Below, piece after piece: positions 22,164-34,009 of a stretch of 47,373 bases of DNA (the stretch's first letter is position 1; each line of letters starts with the position of its first letter). Position numbers and translations under genes: made by a program. The notes under the pieces were generated by a model. That model saw only the letters and a program-made list of their open reading frames with translations, did not search any database and was not told the origin of the DNA. Origin of the DNA: Scenedesmus sp. ARA3. Lineage: Eukaryota; Chlorophyta; Chlorophyceae; Sphaeropleales; Scenedesmaceae. The DNA lies in contig RWJK01001042.1 of assembly GCA_004335835.1 (NCBI GenBank), positions 1 to 47,373 of the forward strand, given 5' to 3'.

Positions 22164-22555
22164 GATTGCAACGTGTGGTGTTTGATGTGTAGACAGCAAC
22201 AAATGATCCACACTTATTGAGGGATGCAATCAATGAGTGCTTATGGAGTGGCAGCGAGTGCTCAGAAGCACAATGTTTCTGACACTTCAGCCCTGACACT
22301 TCACATACTGTGCTGTTTTCACGCGATCGCGCAGCACCTTTACTTGTATTACACTGCTGGTTGCAAGCTTATTTGTTACAGCGTATTTCCGGGAACATCT
22401 GGTTTGTACTGCAACTGACCACTGCACGCACATCCTAGGCTCTCGCACAGGCACTTGCATGCAAGCTGTCTGATAGTTTAAGGGGCGCATTTGCCATAAT
22501 ATCAGCCAGTGCACGACACAGCTGCAGCACCAGTGGAACCAGCAGATCTAGCAGG
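22164..22555. promoter_or_regulatory. Presumed divergent promoter region of the PSB33-like and GET4 genes
   Basis: Only 392 bases separate the two start codons, which face away from each other. The stretch is more AT-rich than the flanking exons, but I cannot point to a definite TATA box. Confidence 0.5.
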
Positions 22556-24307
22556 ATGGCGTCAGCAGCAGCAGGCATCCAGAAGTCACTGGACAGGATC
22601 AATTCCCAAGTCGCCTCTGGGGCCTTTTATGAGGCCCAGCAGATGTATAAAACAGTCTATCACAGGTAACAGCAAGCATGCATACAGGTGTAGTCCGCAG
22701 TGCCTGCATGCGAGTGTGCCGCCAACTGCAATTCCCAGCTACAGCTGCGGTGTGCAGTGGTCTGCTGTTGAGTCATGCACATGACATTCACTACAGCTGC
22801 ATACTCCTGCAAACATATGCAGTGCCTCCCTTCATCACCATGTGCTGCTGCTGCTGCTGCTGCACCCGCCTGCTGTCCCACAGGTGCAAAGCCAGGCGCC
22901 AGACAGAGGACAGCTACACAGTGCTGCAGGCAGGCGCAGTCACGCAGCTCACCAACCAGCAGCTCACCTGCGGAGTGGAGCTGGCCAACATGCTGATAGA
23001 GGCATTTGTAGCAGACGGTGTGAAGGCAGATGCGGTGCACCTGGGCATGGTGTATGCCATCCTGCGGGCACTGCCTGGCTCGCTGCAGCTGGCTGACCCT
23101 GACAGCACCGCAGAGCTGGAGGAGCTCAGCAGGTGACACATGAGGAAGGCTCTGTGCACTTTGCTTGTGTTCTGAGTGCAAATGTTTCTGCTTGGGCTGC
23201 TTGGGTGGCATGAATAGAAGCTCTGCTCACGGCGTGCCTGCAGTAATGTTTTGTCGGCCGCTTGCAGCGCTTTCAAGCATGAGGCTGTGCTCAATGTGCT
23301 GCGCCACCGCTGACCAGGCACAGACATAACACAGCATGTCACAAAACACCAATGTAAAGTGTGAAAGCTGTCACCTTCGCGTCGGCTCGCTGTAGTGCCG
23401 TAATCCACTCTGACCCGTCTGACCCCTTGGATGCCACATTCTTACTGATGCACTTGCTCCACACCTCACGCATGTGCCTTTGCATTTATGCTGCTGCAGA
23501 TGGGTGATGGCTGCGCTCAAGTGGGCGCACAAGCAGGGCGCAGACGACGACGTGCACACCATACACGACGTGTTTGCAGGCTGGATTTGGCGCGCATACG
23601 GCTGGCGGCAGTTCAACAAAGCAGCACTGCACTACAGCAGGGGCGCGGATGCAGCAGCGTACGCGTCAGCGCTAGCAGCAGTCAGCAGCCAGGCAGGCAG
23701 CAGCGGAGAGGAGGACCTCTTCATTGCGCGTGCAGTGCTGCAGACGCTGGCGTGCGCGCATTCGCGAAATGCGCAGCGGCAGCTGCAGCACGCCGCAGCA
23801 GTGCTGGAGGCCTGCACAGCTGTGCAGCCCAGCGCAGCGCAGCAGCCGCTGGTGCGGTTCTGTGAGCTGCTGCTTCAGGCGCTGCAGCTGCGGAAGCAGC
23901 AGCTGCTGGCGCTGCTGCGTGGCAGCTATGCCCCCAGCCTGCAGCTTGACCCCAGCTTCGAAGCATACCTGGACACCATTGAGCAGGTGCGAGGGCAGCA
24001 TAGCTGCTTTGCAGCATGGATGGTGTTTTTGTTGACTAGCACCGTCAAGTTGTTTGCAGCATCGCCGTACACGCTTCCAGCATTCACCCAGCATGCACCC
24101 AGCATTTTTTGATGGGCAGCCAGGTGCAGGTCTCATCACAACAAAAGCATTCTGCCGGCAGCCTGCATGCCTCGAGTCAACCGCGTGGGTGCGCTGTTGG
24201 TGCATGTGCAGGTGTTCTTTGATGTGCGGCCAGCTGGCGGCAGTGGCGGCTTGCTGGGCAGCTTGCTGCGGGGGCTGCTGGAGGGAGATGAGATGGATGA
24301 CGACTGA
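22556..24307 (+). CDS. GET4: GET4, tail-anchored protein targeting factor
   Basis: Cytosolic helical-repeat protein of the GET/TRC pathway; in other eukaryotes it bridges the ubiquitin-like partner and the GET3 ATPase so that tail-anchored proteins reach the ER. Exons 22556-22665, 22884-23132, 23500-23986 and 24212-24307 join in phase to 313 residues, the usual family length. Diagnostic segments are FYEAQQMYKTVYHR near the N-terminus, YTVLQAGAVTQLTNQQLTCG, ELANMLIEAF, ALKWAHKQGADDDVHTIHDV and the C-terminal EAYLDTIEQVFFDVRP...LGSLLRGLLEG, with an acidic tail DEMDDD. The start at 22556 is the first ATG that fits the family N-terminus. Confidence 0.92.
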
Positions 24308-25506
24308 GGCAGTGCTCAGCAGCGTTGAGCAGCGTTTAGCAAGTAGCAGTACCAGTGACAGCTAGGCTCCTGCTGCAAGACACACAGTAGGACCACCAGC
24401 TGGTGGTGCTGCAGCGCCTTGCACCATTTCTCCCCCGGTTGCAACTTGAGCTCGCAACTTGACTTGCCGCTGTGGGTAGCTGGGCTGATGGCAATGTTAT
24501 GGCTTACATGGTAACATGTTGATGATAATTCATGCCGCTGTGGCGTGGCAGGTAGCCCAAACCTACATTGAAAATCAGCTGCAACTCATGCTGCCAGTGG
24601 TGTCAGAGCAGCACTGCAGCACCGGAACTGGTGACACTCGTGGTGCGCTGCTGTCACTAGCAGGAAGGTATGGGTTTGGGGTCGTGCGGGCGTGCTTGTT
24701 AACTTGTGCTTCATACCAAGCACCATGCATGGAATGATGCAAGAAGCACAGAGGTCACAGCGAGGTCGATTGCACCTGCTCTCTAGATTAACCGGTGTGG
24801 AATCCTCCTACATGACCACACAACACTGGCCCCAGACCAGAAATCAAACCTCATGCACAGCACAAGCGCAGAAGCAGCAGAGACGGTCACTGTTTTACAG
24901 CATAACGCCAATTAACATTACTATGTACTGGTGAACGATTGCTGCAAACCTCATTAGCTTCACACCTCATACTCCCTCCTTCAAATTCAAGTTGCGCAGA
25001 GCGCGGGCTTTGTCATGCGCACGCCGCTCCGACATCCGAATGAGTGATGCTGTGAATGGTGACTGGAAGATATACACCGTGTAAATAGGAGTCTATGTGC
25101 GCAGTCCGCTGCACACAGTGATCCTGCAAACGAAGAGCACAGCACTTCCGAAGGTGCCAGACCGGCTTACAATCACGATCCTGGGCGCACTGCCTTTCAT
25201 CCAACTTGAAGTGAGCAGGTGCGTGAAAACATATAGAACAATACTGAAAACGGTTACATATCACAAGGGCGTGATAGCAAGAGCGCCGTCTTGCATTCGA
25301 CGGCTGCCTGCAGGCACTGTAGCACACATGTGTCTTCCTGCTTAATGGCAGCTCATGCGCAAGTCAGCGTCCCGCGTCTTACTCATCTATCATCAGCGCT
25401 CAGGCTGTTTGCCGCATGATGCTATGCTCTTAATGCTGTTCAAGGTTAGTAGCTCACCGCAAATGGGCCACCCGTTATGCGCTGCCAGTGTGTGCTGCAG
25501 CTGAGC
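24308..25506. other. Intergenic region downstream of GET4
   Basis: About 1.2 kb with only short open frames (for example 24516-24737). I see no domain, RNA gene or repeat array I can defend. Confidence 0.5.
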
Positions 25507-26510
25507 ATGGCCATGGCCGGCGCAGGGCAGGAGACATGGAGGCTGGGCAAAAGGAGAAAAACGAAAATCGATGCAGAGCTCACCTTAGACGTTTTCTGCA
25601 AGGACCTGCCTCAGCAGATCAGCACGCTGTGGTCGGTTTTGGCAGCGGCGGGGTACGCCACAATTATGCCAGATGAACAGCAACAGCAGGAGATTGTGGC
25701 ATACATGCGCGGCTGCATCAGGATCAAAGGCAAGGGACTCGCAAGCAAACAGGATGAGAGCATCCGGTTTGAACCCAGCAACGACAAGGCCAGAGAGGTT
25801 ACCAAGGGGCATGGCGAGCTACTAGTAGTAGCAGAACTGCGCATGACCACGAGCGACTTGGTAGCAGCAGCAGCAGTGATTGGCGGGTTAGCATGGCTGA
25901 AGGGCACCTTCAGGAGTGAGCCAGTCAGCAGCTTTCATTGCGCCATGCTGAAGCTGGCAGGCGGCAAGAAAGAAAAGGTTGGCTCAATCCTACAGCACGA
26001 CACGTTTGTTCAGTCTCATGAGTGTGGAGAAGTGCTGGATGTTCTGGCAGCAGTGAACAGGGAGCTCTGTCTGCTGGGAGACAAGACCTTATCATCAGGT
26101 GCGTCAGCATGAGGCTGGGTGTGCTGGTCTGCTGCTGCATTGTTACACACGAACGTTTGTGCCATGCTGAGAGGCATCAGCTCCAACACCAGAGGCTGCA
26201 CCATAGCTGAGCCAGTGCCCCTCTGGTGATCGTATGCACGCTTGCATCATGATGGATCTGCCTGCGAAGTGCAGCACGTGCTCTACGTGCACAGAAGACT
26301 GTACGTTTAGAAGCCGGACAGGGCTTGAGCAGCATCTGAGACTTGCATATACAACAACTGTGATGCAGCCACCACTTCCTGGTACCTGTGAACTGAAACA
26401 CACATGTTTGCAACGCCAATGCCTTGCCTGCAGAAGATACTGCTTTCAAGAACTTCTGTACAGATGAGGTTCTCAGGGAGCAGCTATTGGTTGCGGCACA
26501 GAACGCAGCA

Positions 26511-26545
<35 letters not shown>

Positions 26546-26547
26546 GC

Positions 26548-26589
<42 letters not shown>

Positions 26590-26990
26590 TGGCAGCAGAC
26601 GCAGCGGCATGGCTGGCAGCAGCAGCAGCAGCTCCAGGGCAGGCAGTGACAGCTGCAGGGCCAGCAGCATTGCCAGCAGTGGGGATCATAGAGATACACC
26701 CTCGGCAGGTAATACCATCACCAGAGCCAGCACCTGCAGCAGCAGCAGCAACAGCAACCATGTGGCCTGCAGCAGCAGCAGCAGGAGAGGAATCTGCATG
26801 GCAAGCGGTAGCAGCAGCGGCAGCGGCAGCGGCAGCAGGGCCAGCAAGGGCAGCGGCAGCTTTGGGGCATGCTGTAACGCCACCAGCAGCGCTGCCAGCA
26901 TGGGCGGAAGATTTGTGCCCAGAAGCAGCATTTGAGCCAGCGGCAGCAGCAGTGGGGCCGATAGCATTTTCAGCAGCAGCGGGAGGGCAG

Positions 26991-27021
<31 letters not shown>

Positions 27022-27404
27022 GGCAAGCCACACCAGGAGCAGGGCTGACAGATTGGGCAGCAGCACCTTGGCCAGCAGCAGCAGCAGCAGTGAAAGCAAC
27101 AGCAGCTGCAGGGCAGGCTGCAGCAACAGGACAAGTTGCATGGCCACCAGCAGCCGCAGCAGCAGCCGCTGGAGCGACTGGGCAAGCGGCAGCAGCGGAG
27201 GTGTGGCAGCTACTGGCCGAGCAGAACTGTGACATGTTCAAAGAAGCTGCAGTGTTTGGCCTGACACCAGCAGCAAAGGTAGTGTACGAGAAACCCAACG
27301 CACGGACCCCGCTTTTCATCCAGAACCTGGTTGCAGATGAGCAGAACCTCGCGAATGATGGTGACGTGCGGCGCCATGCGCCATGCACGTGCTGCGGCTG
27401 CTAG
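25507..27404 (+). CDS. Unrecognised Ala/Gln-rich protein, two exons
   Basis: Exons 25507-26098 and 26434-27404 join in phase across a gtgcgt...ctgcag intron to 520 residues. An in-frame ATG at 25477 gives an alternative start. The N-terminal about 200 residues look ordered and soluble (LGKRRKTKIDAELTLDVF, QQISTLWSVLAAAGYATIMP, GKGLASKQDESIRFEPSN, SHECGEVLDVLAAVNREL). A long Ala/Pro/Gly-rich region follows from CAG/GCA repeats, then an ordered end (VWQLLAEQNCDMFKEAAVFG, KPNARTPLFIQNLVADEQ). I recognise no family. The frame stops at 27404, while an ordered-looking frame shifted by one phase continues, so the gene may have a frameshift, a 44-base intron (27361-27404), or be decaying. Confidence 0.55.
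26505..26590 (+). repeat. CAG/GCA tract
   Basis: Two adjacent runs encoding polyalanine in the frame of the 25507-27404 gene; other frames give polyglutamine or polyserine. Confidence 0.9.
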
Positions 27405-27640
27405 CTGTGCCACTTGCCTGTATTGGCACTGTGAATGAGCTGCTGCTGCTGCTGGGCTTCATGCAGCATGACAGCTTCCATGGCATTCTGCTCAAAGAAC
27501 CAGCAGAGGACGGCGCGCGCATCAACAGTGAGCGCAAGTATGAGCTGGGCAGGGGCAACTTGTACTTGAAGGGCAAGGAGGCATACAAAGGGGTGCAGGA
27601 TATACTGCTGCAGATGTGGAGCTGGAGCAACCGTTTCAGA
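27405..27640 (+). pseudogene. Coding-looking continuation of the preceding gene in another frame
   Basis: This frame overlaps the end of the preceding one (its first ATG is 27383) and reads GTVNELLLLLGFMQHDSFHG, ARINSERKYELGRGNLYLKG and KEAYKGVQDILLQMW, which look like real protein. A ctag acceptor would put it in phase with a donor at 27361, but that intron would be only 44 bases. It is either an exon of the same gene or the result of a frameshift. Confidence 0.4.
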
Positions 27641-27972
27641 TGCTGTGAGCTTACTAGGAGAGCACATGGACAATGTCAATGGAATGGTGGACAAGCCTGA
27701 TCTGGTCAGCGACAGCAAGGAGTTTGCCCTGGTGGCAAGCTGGGGGTGGTGGTGGTGGATGTGTAGCTACATAATGCACATGACAGAACTGCTTGCATGC
27801 TTGGGGCCGCCTGAATAATTTGAGCCTGGCAAAGTCGCAACTTGACAACCTCGGCTTCCTTTTTCCAATAACACAGCCATGTCACCACATAATCTGCTGC
27901 AATCAATGCAGCCCTGGAGCTCTAGCCTGGTGGTGACCTCTTTGTTTCACACGGCCTCATTGTCTTTGGTTC

Positions 27973-28234
27973 GTGATGCTAACCACCACGTGCATATGCC
28001 CATGCAGGCGGTACTGCAAACACAACTGTGGCCCAGGCCAGCTGCAGCAGCTAGCTGTTGGAGACTTCGATGCGGCTGACAAGATGCTGTACCCTGAAGC
28101 GGATGAGGCATCACATGACAGGCGGCACCGAGTCTGCAAGCGTGTCAAAGAAAAGCTGGTGCCTACCTGCTTTGATGTTTTGCGAAAGATGAGTGGGCTT
28201 GCTCTCACTCCGCAACATCAACAGCAGCAGCAGC

Positions 28235-28268
<34 letters not shown>

Positions 28269-28451
28269 CCACCACCAGCATCAGCAGCAGCAGCAGCAGT
28301 CCCAGCACCTGCAGCAGGGCCGACAGCAACAGCAGCAGCAGCAGCAGCAGCACCTGCAGCAGTACGACCAGCGGCTCCATCAGCCAATTCAGCACATGCA
28401 GCAGCTCCAGCAGCAGCACCAGCAGCAGCACCAGCAGCATTTCCAGTGCCT

Positions 28452-28549
<98 letters not shown>

Positions 28550-28567
28550 TGTGGCAGTGGCAGCAGC

Positions 28568-28601
<34 letters not shown>

Positions 28602-28653
28602 CGTAAGTCCTGTGACACAAGCACTACAAGAATTTGAAGCATTGCGTAATTGA
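27973..28653 (+). CDS. Polyglutamine-rich fragment, possibly the 3' exon of the same gene region
   Basis: After a catgcag acceptor at about 28007 the frame reads RYCKHNCGPGQLQQLAVGDF, HRRHRVCKRVKEKL-like basic residues and PTCFDVLRKMSGLALTP. A very long Gln/His tract follows, ending PVSPVTQALQEFEALRN. The phase does not match the preceding fragment, so either an exon is missing or this is a separate or broken gene. No family recognised. Confidence 0.4.
28452..28549 (+). repeat. Long pure CAG tract (about 32 units)
   Basis: Longest uninterrupted trinucleotide run in the window outside the gap; encodes polyglutamine in the local plus-strand frame. Confidence 0.95.
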
Positions 28654-30550
28654 GAGCAACACCTCCACACTCGCCTCGTACATTGGGAGGCGTCAACTGG
28701 CAATCCACTGCTGCTTCAGGTTGAGGCAATCCAAGATGTTTTCTCTTCAATGATTGTGCTCATGGTTGACAATGTAGTAGAGACGTCTGACAGGTTCACT
28801 GACTGCCTGTGCAGCTGGGGTAAGCTCTGTCTTGATGCCTTCTGTTGTCACATTGTGTCATAGTTCGACCTTAACTTCAGTCCCACAGCTGATTGGCTGC
28901 ACATGCGTGTGTGGCAGTTGCGCTGCACAACATTGTTATTAGTGTTACATAATGTTTGGATGCAGTGGCTATGAATTATCTGCTTATCGTAAAACGTTGT
29001 GATCAATGTTTAGGGTAGTGTCAGTGACTGGGGTGTGCAATTGCACATTGTGCCATATTGCTTAGTGAGCACTTGGTGTGTGGCATTGGCGACTGTCATG
29101 TTGGTGCAAGCACTGTCATGTGTGTGTTTTACGCAGTCGTAGCGCCTGTTGGACAAGCGCCACTAAGCTGCATCAGCAGCCTGCAGCCTGAGGCAGAAGT
29201 GCGCACTTGATGTTTCTGTTCCAGCTTCCAGCAAATTGTATCAGCTGTGGTCGCAAGCTTGAGTGGTTGCCAGGTCCAGCATGTGCATGCCCAAAGAACA
29301 AGGCTTGTTCGACTCTGTAGCACTTACTAAGCAGGCATCCAACATCCAAATGTTTCTGTGTTTGCTTGCTGTATGCTCATCAGCATACAGCGCCACGTAG
29401 CGCGTGTATGCTCAAGAATAGTCGTATCATGGTATACTTTTTGCGCTCACGTACACGCATGTACAGCTGAGTGAGGTCTCCGGCTGTTCTATTGCTGTAG
29501 GCAAGCACCTGCCTGCTGCGGATGTTTTCCAGCAATAAGAGCAGTGAGATTACGGAACGGCACAGCGGACATGGTGGTGGTGTGTACGGTGCTCAGATCG
29601 CTGTATTGTTACTGCTGTGTTGGCAATTTTGACACGCCCTAAACAATGCAACACAGTGGTGCTAGGCCTACAGTATGCACTGCATGCTCCTAGCCTGCTG
29701 CAGCAGCAGCTGCCGTGGTAGTGCCGCTTGCTGTGCAGAGGCGCCAAACCGACAGGGCATGGCTGCACTGTGTCGCAGGCCGCAGCTACAAGTTGCCTCC
29801 AGTTTGCAGTTTTTCTTGTTGCATGCTGGCATTGCTGCTGTTCTGCTGTCATTGAGGTGACATATGGCAGGCATACGATGGCATGTACGCCGGCCGGATG
29901 TCATCAAGTGTCGCCACTCTGTGTGTGCCTGCACACACATCGTGTGCCAGCTGGATATCATGTGCCCATCACGCAGCAACGCATGCGTGCAGGTTGGAGG
30001 AGTGTGCTACGGCCACCTCACTGCACTCTAGAGATAATGAGTACCTGTATGATGCCAGTGGTGCTGCCCAGGATGTTACGTGCAGCATGTGATGACTTGT
30101 GTCACGCCAACGTCAGGTGTGACAGCTCACATATGACGTGACGTGCCAGCAGTACGTGTGCCAACTCACATATGGTGTGACGCGCTGGCACTCCATGTGA
30201 CAGCTTGCCATCTTCTGTGGCACATTGATAGCATGTGGACAGCAGCAACTGTGCTGCTGCTCGACGGCTGGCGTCGGCTGAGAATGCATGACTGACAGGC
30301 GGCCAGTGCATGTAGACTGGTCAGCTCATCTGAGCGGGCATAGCTTGCTGTGTCCAGCTCATAGGTTGATACAATGAGGTATGCGTTGAACAGTCAAAAC
30401 TGTGTCTAAGCATGGAGCAAGCGCTGGCGGCTTGCCAAGCTGTCAGACAGCAGCATCATGGCTGACTGCACCAAGCGCCAGCCCCGCGGCTGAGGCATGG
30501 GTGACTACAGTATGACACGGCAACGTGTCACTGGTCAGCCAGGCAGCCCG
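28654..30550. other. Gene-poor region
   Basis: About 1.9 kb of lower-GC sequence with short open frames only. No RNA gene, repeat array or transposon protein found. Confidence 0.5.
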
Positions 30551-30569
30551 GCTATCAGGCCAGTAGCCT

Positions 30570-31000
30570 GACATGGTAGGAGGATGCTTCCGTGAAGTAT
30601 CATTGGAGGATTCTGTTAGAATCTGGAAGGTGTTATTAGAATATTCCCAGGAAGATGCTTCCGGAAGGTATCGCCGGAATAACATGTTAGAATCTTGAGG
30701 AAGGTACTAGAACCTTTTCTGCGGTGTATAAAAGGGATCCGCTTCCTCTGGTGAAGCCGGTGTCACCTTGTTGTGAACGTGAGATAGAGCAGCAGCAGCT
30801 CCACCCATTAGCCTTGATACCAGCCCGCGGTGTCAGAGGTTTGAGTTACAGTTCCAGCTCCACCCATTGTCTTGGATTCTATACGGTTCGAAAACGTGTA
30901 ACTTGTTGCACACAGTCCTTGTTCTTTCCTGTCTCCTGCCAGACGCCGGCAGATATCCTGAGCAGAGCTCAGCAGTAACTAGCAGCACGCAGAGAGTGCT
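30570..31000 (+). mobile_element. LTR-like or promoter-like block (possible solo LTR)
   Basis: Two related segments (ggatgcttcc and gttagaatct motifs) repeat within 30580-30710. They include a palindrome-like gaatattcccagg/ttccgg stretch and are followed by a TATA box (tataaaag, about 30726). A second pair of copies of agctccaccc lies at about 30798 and 30861. Enhancer-like repeats plus TATA without a neighbouring gene resemble the U3/R part of a copia-type LTR. No partner LTR, tRNA primer site I trust, or pol protein is in the window. Confidence 0.35.
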
Positions 31001-31414
31001 TACAGCGATCCCAGCAGCAGCGCCGCTGAGGCCTGCTAGTCAATAGTCTAAAGCTTTCCCCTGCCTTGCAGAGTCCCGTCCAAGAGTGAGACCAACCGTC
31101 GAGCCGCTCAGAGAGCGAGGCGACCCTTCGTCCACAACTACCGATCACCGCGCAGTTGCAGAGCAACTGCGCCGCCAACAACCTCAGTGAGCGAGCCGAC
31201 TGAGACAGTCAGGCTCTGCGTGTAACTGCGACAGTTGCAGCCAGATCACACCATTGGCCAGCGCATACGGCCAGCAATTACCATCAGCAAACAGCATCAG
31301 ATAAACCTGCTACCAGCAAACGCTGCAGCGGCAGTGTAAGGGTACCCTTGCCGCTCTTGCTGCCTTGTCGCAAGATAACCACAGGCCCACACAGCCTCGG
31401 TACGTCAGCCACTA

Positions 31415-31752
31415 GTGCGGTGTGCGCCAGCAAGCGTCACCCTTGAACCAGCGTGCGCAGCACACCGTGCCAGCAGGAGTGCCGCGCACTCAGCTACTAG
31501 AACTGCCCTTGCCCTGCCACTGCCGCCTCTACTTCACAGCCCTGCCCTGCAGCGCCGCCCCGCCTTTCCACCCTTGCCGCAGGCGTCCCAGCAGAGGTAC
31601 CAGCAATCAGCAGCAGAGCCCAGGACCCATCCGCACGCCTCCTGCGCAGCGGCACACGCCAGCGGCGCCGGTCACGCGGCGGCCGCGCCGGCCACGCGCC
31701 AGCCGGCTACCAAGCATGGCAACAGCGCTCATCACGTCTGACTGCAGCAGCT

Positions 31753-31783
<31 letters not shown>

Positions 31784-31820
31784 TGGGCAGGAGCATCAGC
31801 AACTGCTATGTTTGAGTTGA
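31415..31820 (+). other. Pro/Ala-rich open frames behind the LTR-like block
   Basis: Two overlapping plus-strand frames of 108 and 132 codons, rich in Pro, Ala, Ser and Arg, end in an AGC tract. They could be a leader or gag-like remnant of an element starting at about 30570, or simply composition-driven frames. No domain seen. Confidence 0.25.
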
Positions 31821-32788
31821 ATGCTGGGCAGAGGATCGATCCCATCTCAGCTTTCTCTTAGTATGAAGTGGATGAGGTCCAACTGAAAGTTGCCATCTTG
31901 TGCTACATTGTGCTACTGCAATGTGTGTTACCTGCAGTTAATTTGCTTTGTAGATGTGTAGAGCGAGGCCGCTTGCAAATATGTCTGCTACCAGCGGCAC
32001 TGCTGGTGAGTTCAAAGAATCCTTCACGCGCAACACCAGGGCTTTAGTGCAACACAGCTGTGCAGCAACTGAGCATTTGTTTCTTGCGTATATGTAAGCC
32101 TCAGGGCCTTGCCTGTGAAATTCAAGAGCTGATCTCCTCGGCACGCATGTGTAAAACAACTATTTCAGACACAAACTGAGGCTCGAGGACTGCATATATG
32201 ACGTGCAGCCAAGTCTTCCATCTTGGCGCTGTCTGTAGGTGCATGGAGGCTTGACAAGCTGGTTAAAGTTACCGAACTTGCCTTGGCAGGTCTATGCATC
32301 AACAATATATGCATCTGCATTTCATACGTACCATACAGCACTGTAGTAACTACAATTTAGTACAGCCGTACTGTGTGCTGTGCTGCCACGGACGGTGTCC
32401 TCAACGGCATAGCATCTCCAAGGATGGAAGATATGGGGTGTATGCTAATAAAGCGAGTTGCAGCTTATTTGCAGCTAGTTTTTGTTCTTTGTGTGCAGTT
32501 TGGACTTTTGATCCATTACACACTGAGGAAACTACAGCATGAGCAGCTGCCGACGTCATAATGTCGCAAAATGACATTAAATAGTTGCATTACCAGTTGC
32601 AATGCAGTGTCTTCTGAGGCTCGACGAGACCGCCACATGTGTGCGTCACCGATGGTGTCACTCGTCTGTGCACTCAGTTCTCCGGAAACGCGGGTGACAG
32701 GACTTCAAACGTCTGTTTGGCCGATCTTCATTTGAATTGTTCTGATCCATTCGTCGGTCACCGCACGCTGCAAGGTGTAATGCACGGT

Positions 32789-32870
32789 GCGAGGTGCAAG
32801 GTGCAAGGTGCAAGGTGCAAGGTGCAAGGTGCAAGGTACAAGGTGCAAGGCGCAACCTGCAAGGCGCAAG
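32789..32870 (+). repeat. 7-base microsatellite (GGTGCAA)n
   Basis: About ten tandem units of a 7-base motif, the last ones degenerate (ggtacaa, ggcgcaa). The period equals that of plant telomeric repeats but the sequence does not. Confidence 0.9.
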
Positions 32871-33263
32871 CTGCGACGTTGTAACACTCAGCACGATGTA
32901 CTTAATGAGCAATCAATCAGCTCTCCGCCACCTTTGATCATCAAAACCCTGACACAACTTTTCGCCAGCTGATCACCTAAGCCTTGGGACCTTCAAGGTG
33001 GGCGCACTTCGGTTAACAATCACCTGCGCCTCTCTGCATACGGTCTGACCAATTCAGAGCCGACTGTATGCCTCTGCGCATGCGAGACACGGTCGCAGTA
33101 CTGGCCTGACCTGTATCAATTTTGATCATCACACGTACTTGCCCCTTTCGAAGCTGCTGATGATCATTGTTCCTTCTAACATAACCATCGTTGCAACCCG
33201 CTTCATACGCAACCAACACTCGACCTGGCTTTCCACCGTGCTTCTTGCAATCGCAGGCCCCCC

Positions 33264-33444
33264 GCGCACCGGTGCGCTGCTGGTACCAGCAGGCCGGTCA
33301 CCTGTCTACCCTCGCCAAATGAATTACATTACAGAAGTGAGGACCGGAAGGGTCCACTGCTTCGGTCTTTGGGGCATGTGTGGTGACGCGAAGGACATCG
33401 TGGAGACGTTCACGGGGAAGGTGGCCAGCGCCGGCATCAGCTAG
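33264..33444 (+). other. Coding-looking fragment of unknown family
   Basis: After an acceptor-like tcgcag the frame reads PRTGALLVPAGRSPVYPRQM, ITEVRTGRVHCFGLWGMCGD and AKDIVETFTGKVASAGIS before a stop. Composition and lack of low complexity suggest a real, perhaps secreted, protein exon. I do not recognise it. Confidence 0.3.
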
Positions 33445-33873
33445 CTGTCATCAGGTATGGTCAAATTTGACTGTGTTCAAACAGATTGCTGGATGTATAC
33501 ATAATAAATGATATACAGATTATAGGTTACGTTGAAGATACTACAAATACCCACCAACAGTACCCAGGAGCAGCCAGGACATTCCCTCTAGACATGTTTG
33601 CGGTGACAATGCCAGACCTGCAGCTGCTGCAGCACTAGTGCAGTACTGAGAGCCACACAATTCACATGTGTATACATGCATAGCTATAGATGCACACCGC
33701 TATAGCTATAGTGCACAAGTTAGATGCACACCTCAAAAGGCAGTGAACTAGTATGGCTCAACACAGGTGGCAGACACTTTATTAGACACTGAATGTTGAC
33801 AACTCTGTAGGCCGCGGCCTGCACCCTAGCCAGCTTTGCTGTTGCTTGTTGCCACTGCCACTTGCAGGAGGGT

Positions 33874-34009
33874 AAACCCGCTGTCTGGACTGGCATTGGT
33901 GCCAACATCAAGAGTGACGGCATCCGTGGCAACGAGGTTCACGCCCGCGCCTGGGCTGATGCCGGCAACATCTGCGTCTGGACCATGACGGTCGTGGTGG
34001 AGGCCTGAT
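33874..34009 (+). other. Second coding-looking fragment, ending in a stop
   Basis: After a cacttgcag acceptor the frame reads EGKPAVWTGIGANIKSDGIR, GNEVHARAWADAGNICVWTM and TVVVEA, then stops. It could be the last exon of the gene represented at 33264-33444, but an in-frame stop just before the likely donor of that fragment prevents a clean join. Confidence 0.3.

Noticed and set aside
28111..28750. Minus-strand polyleucine and polyalanine frames
   Set aside because: Shadows of the CAG tract on the opposite strand.
30880..30900. tRNA T-loop-like ggttcgaa
   Set aside because: No cloverleaf can be formed around it; an isolated match.
32789..32870. Interstitial telomere repeat
   Set aside because: The unit is GGTGCAA, not TTTAGGG or TTTTAGGG.
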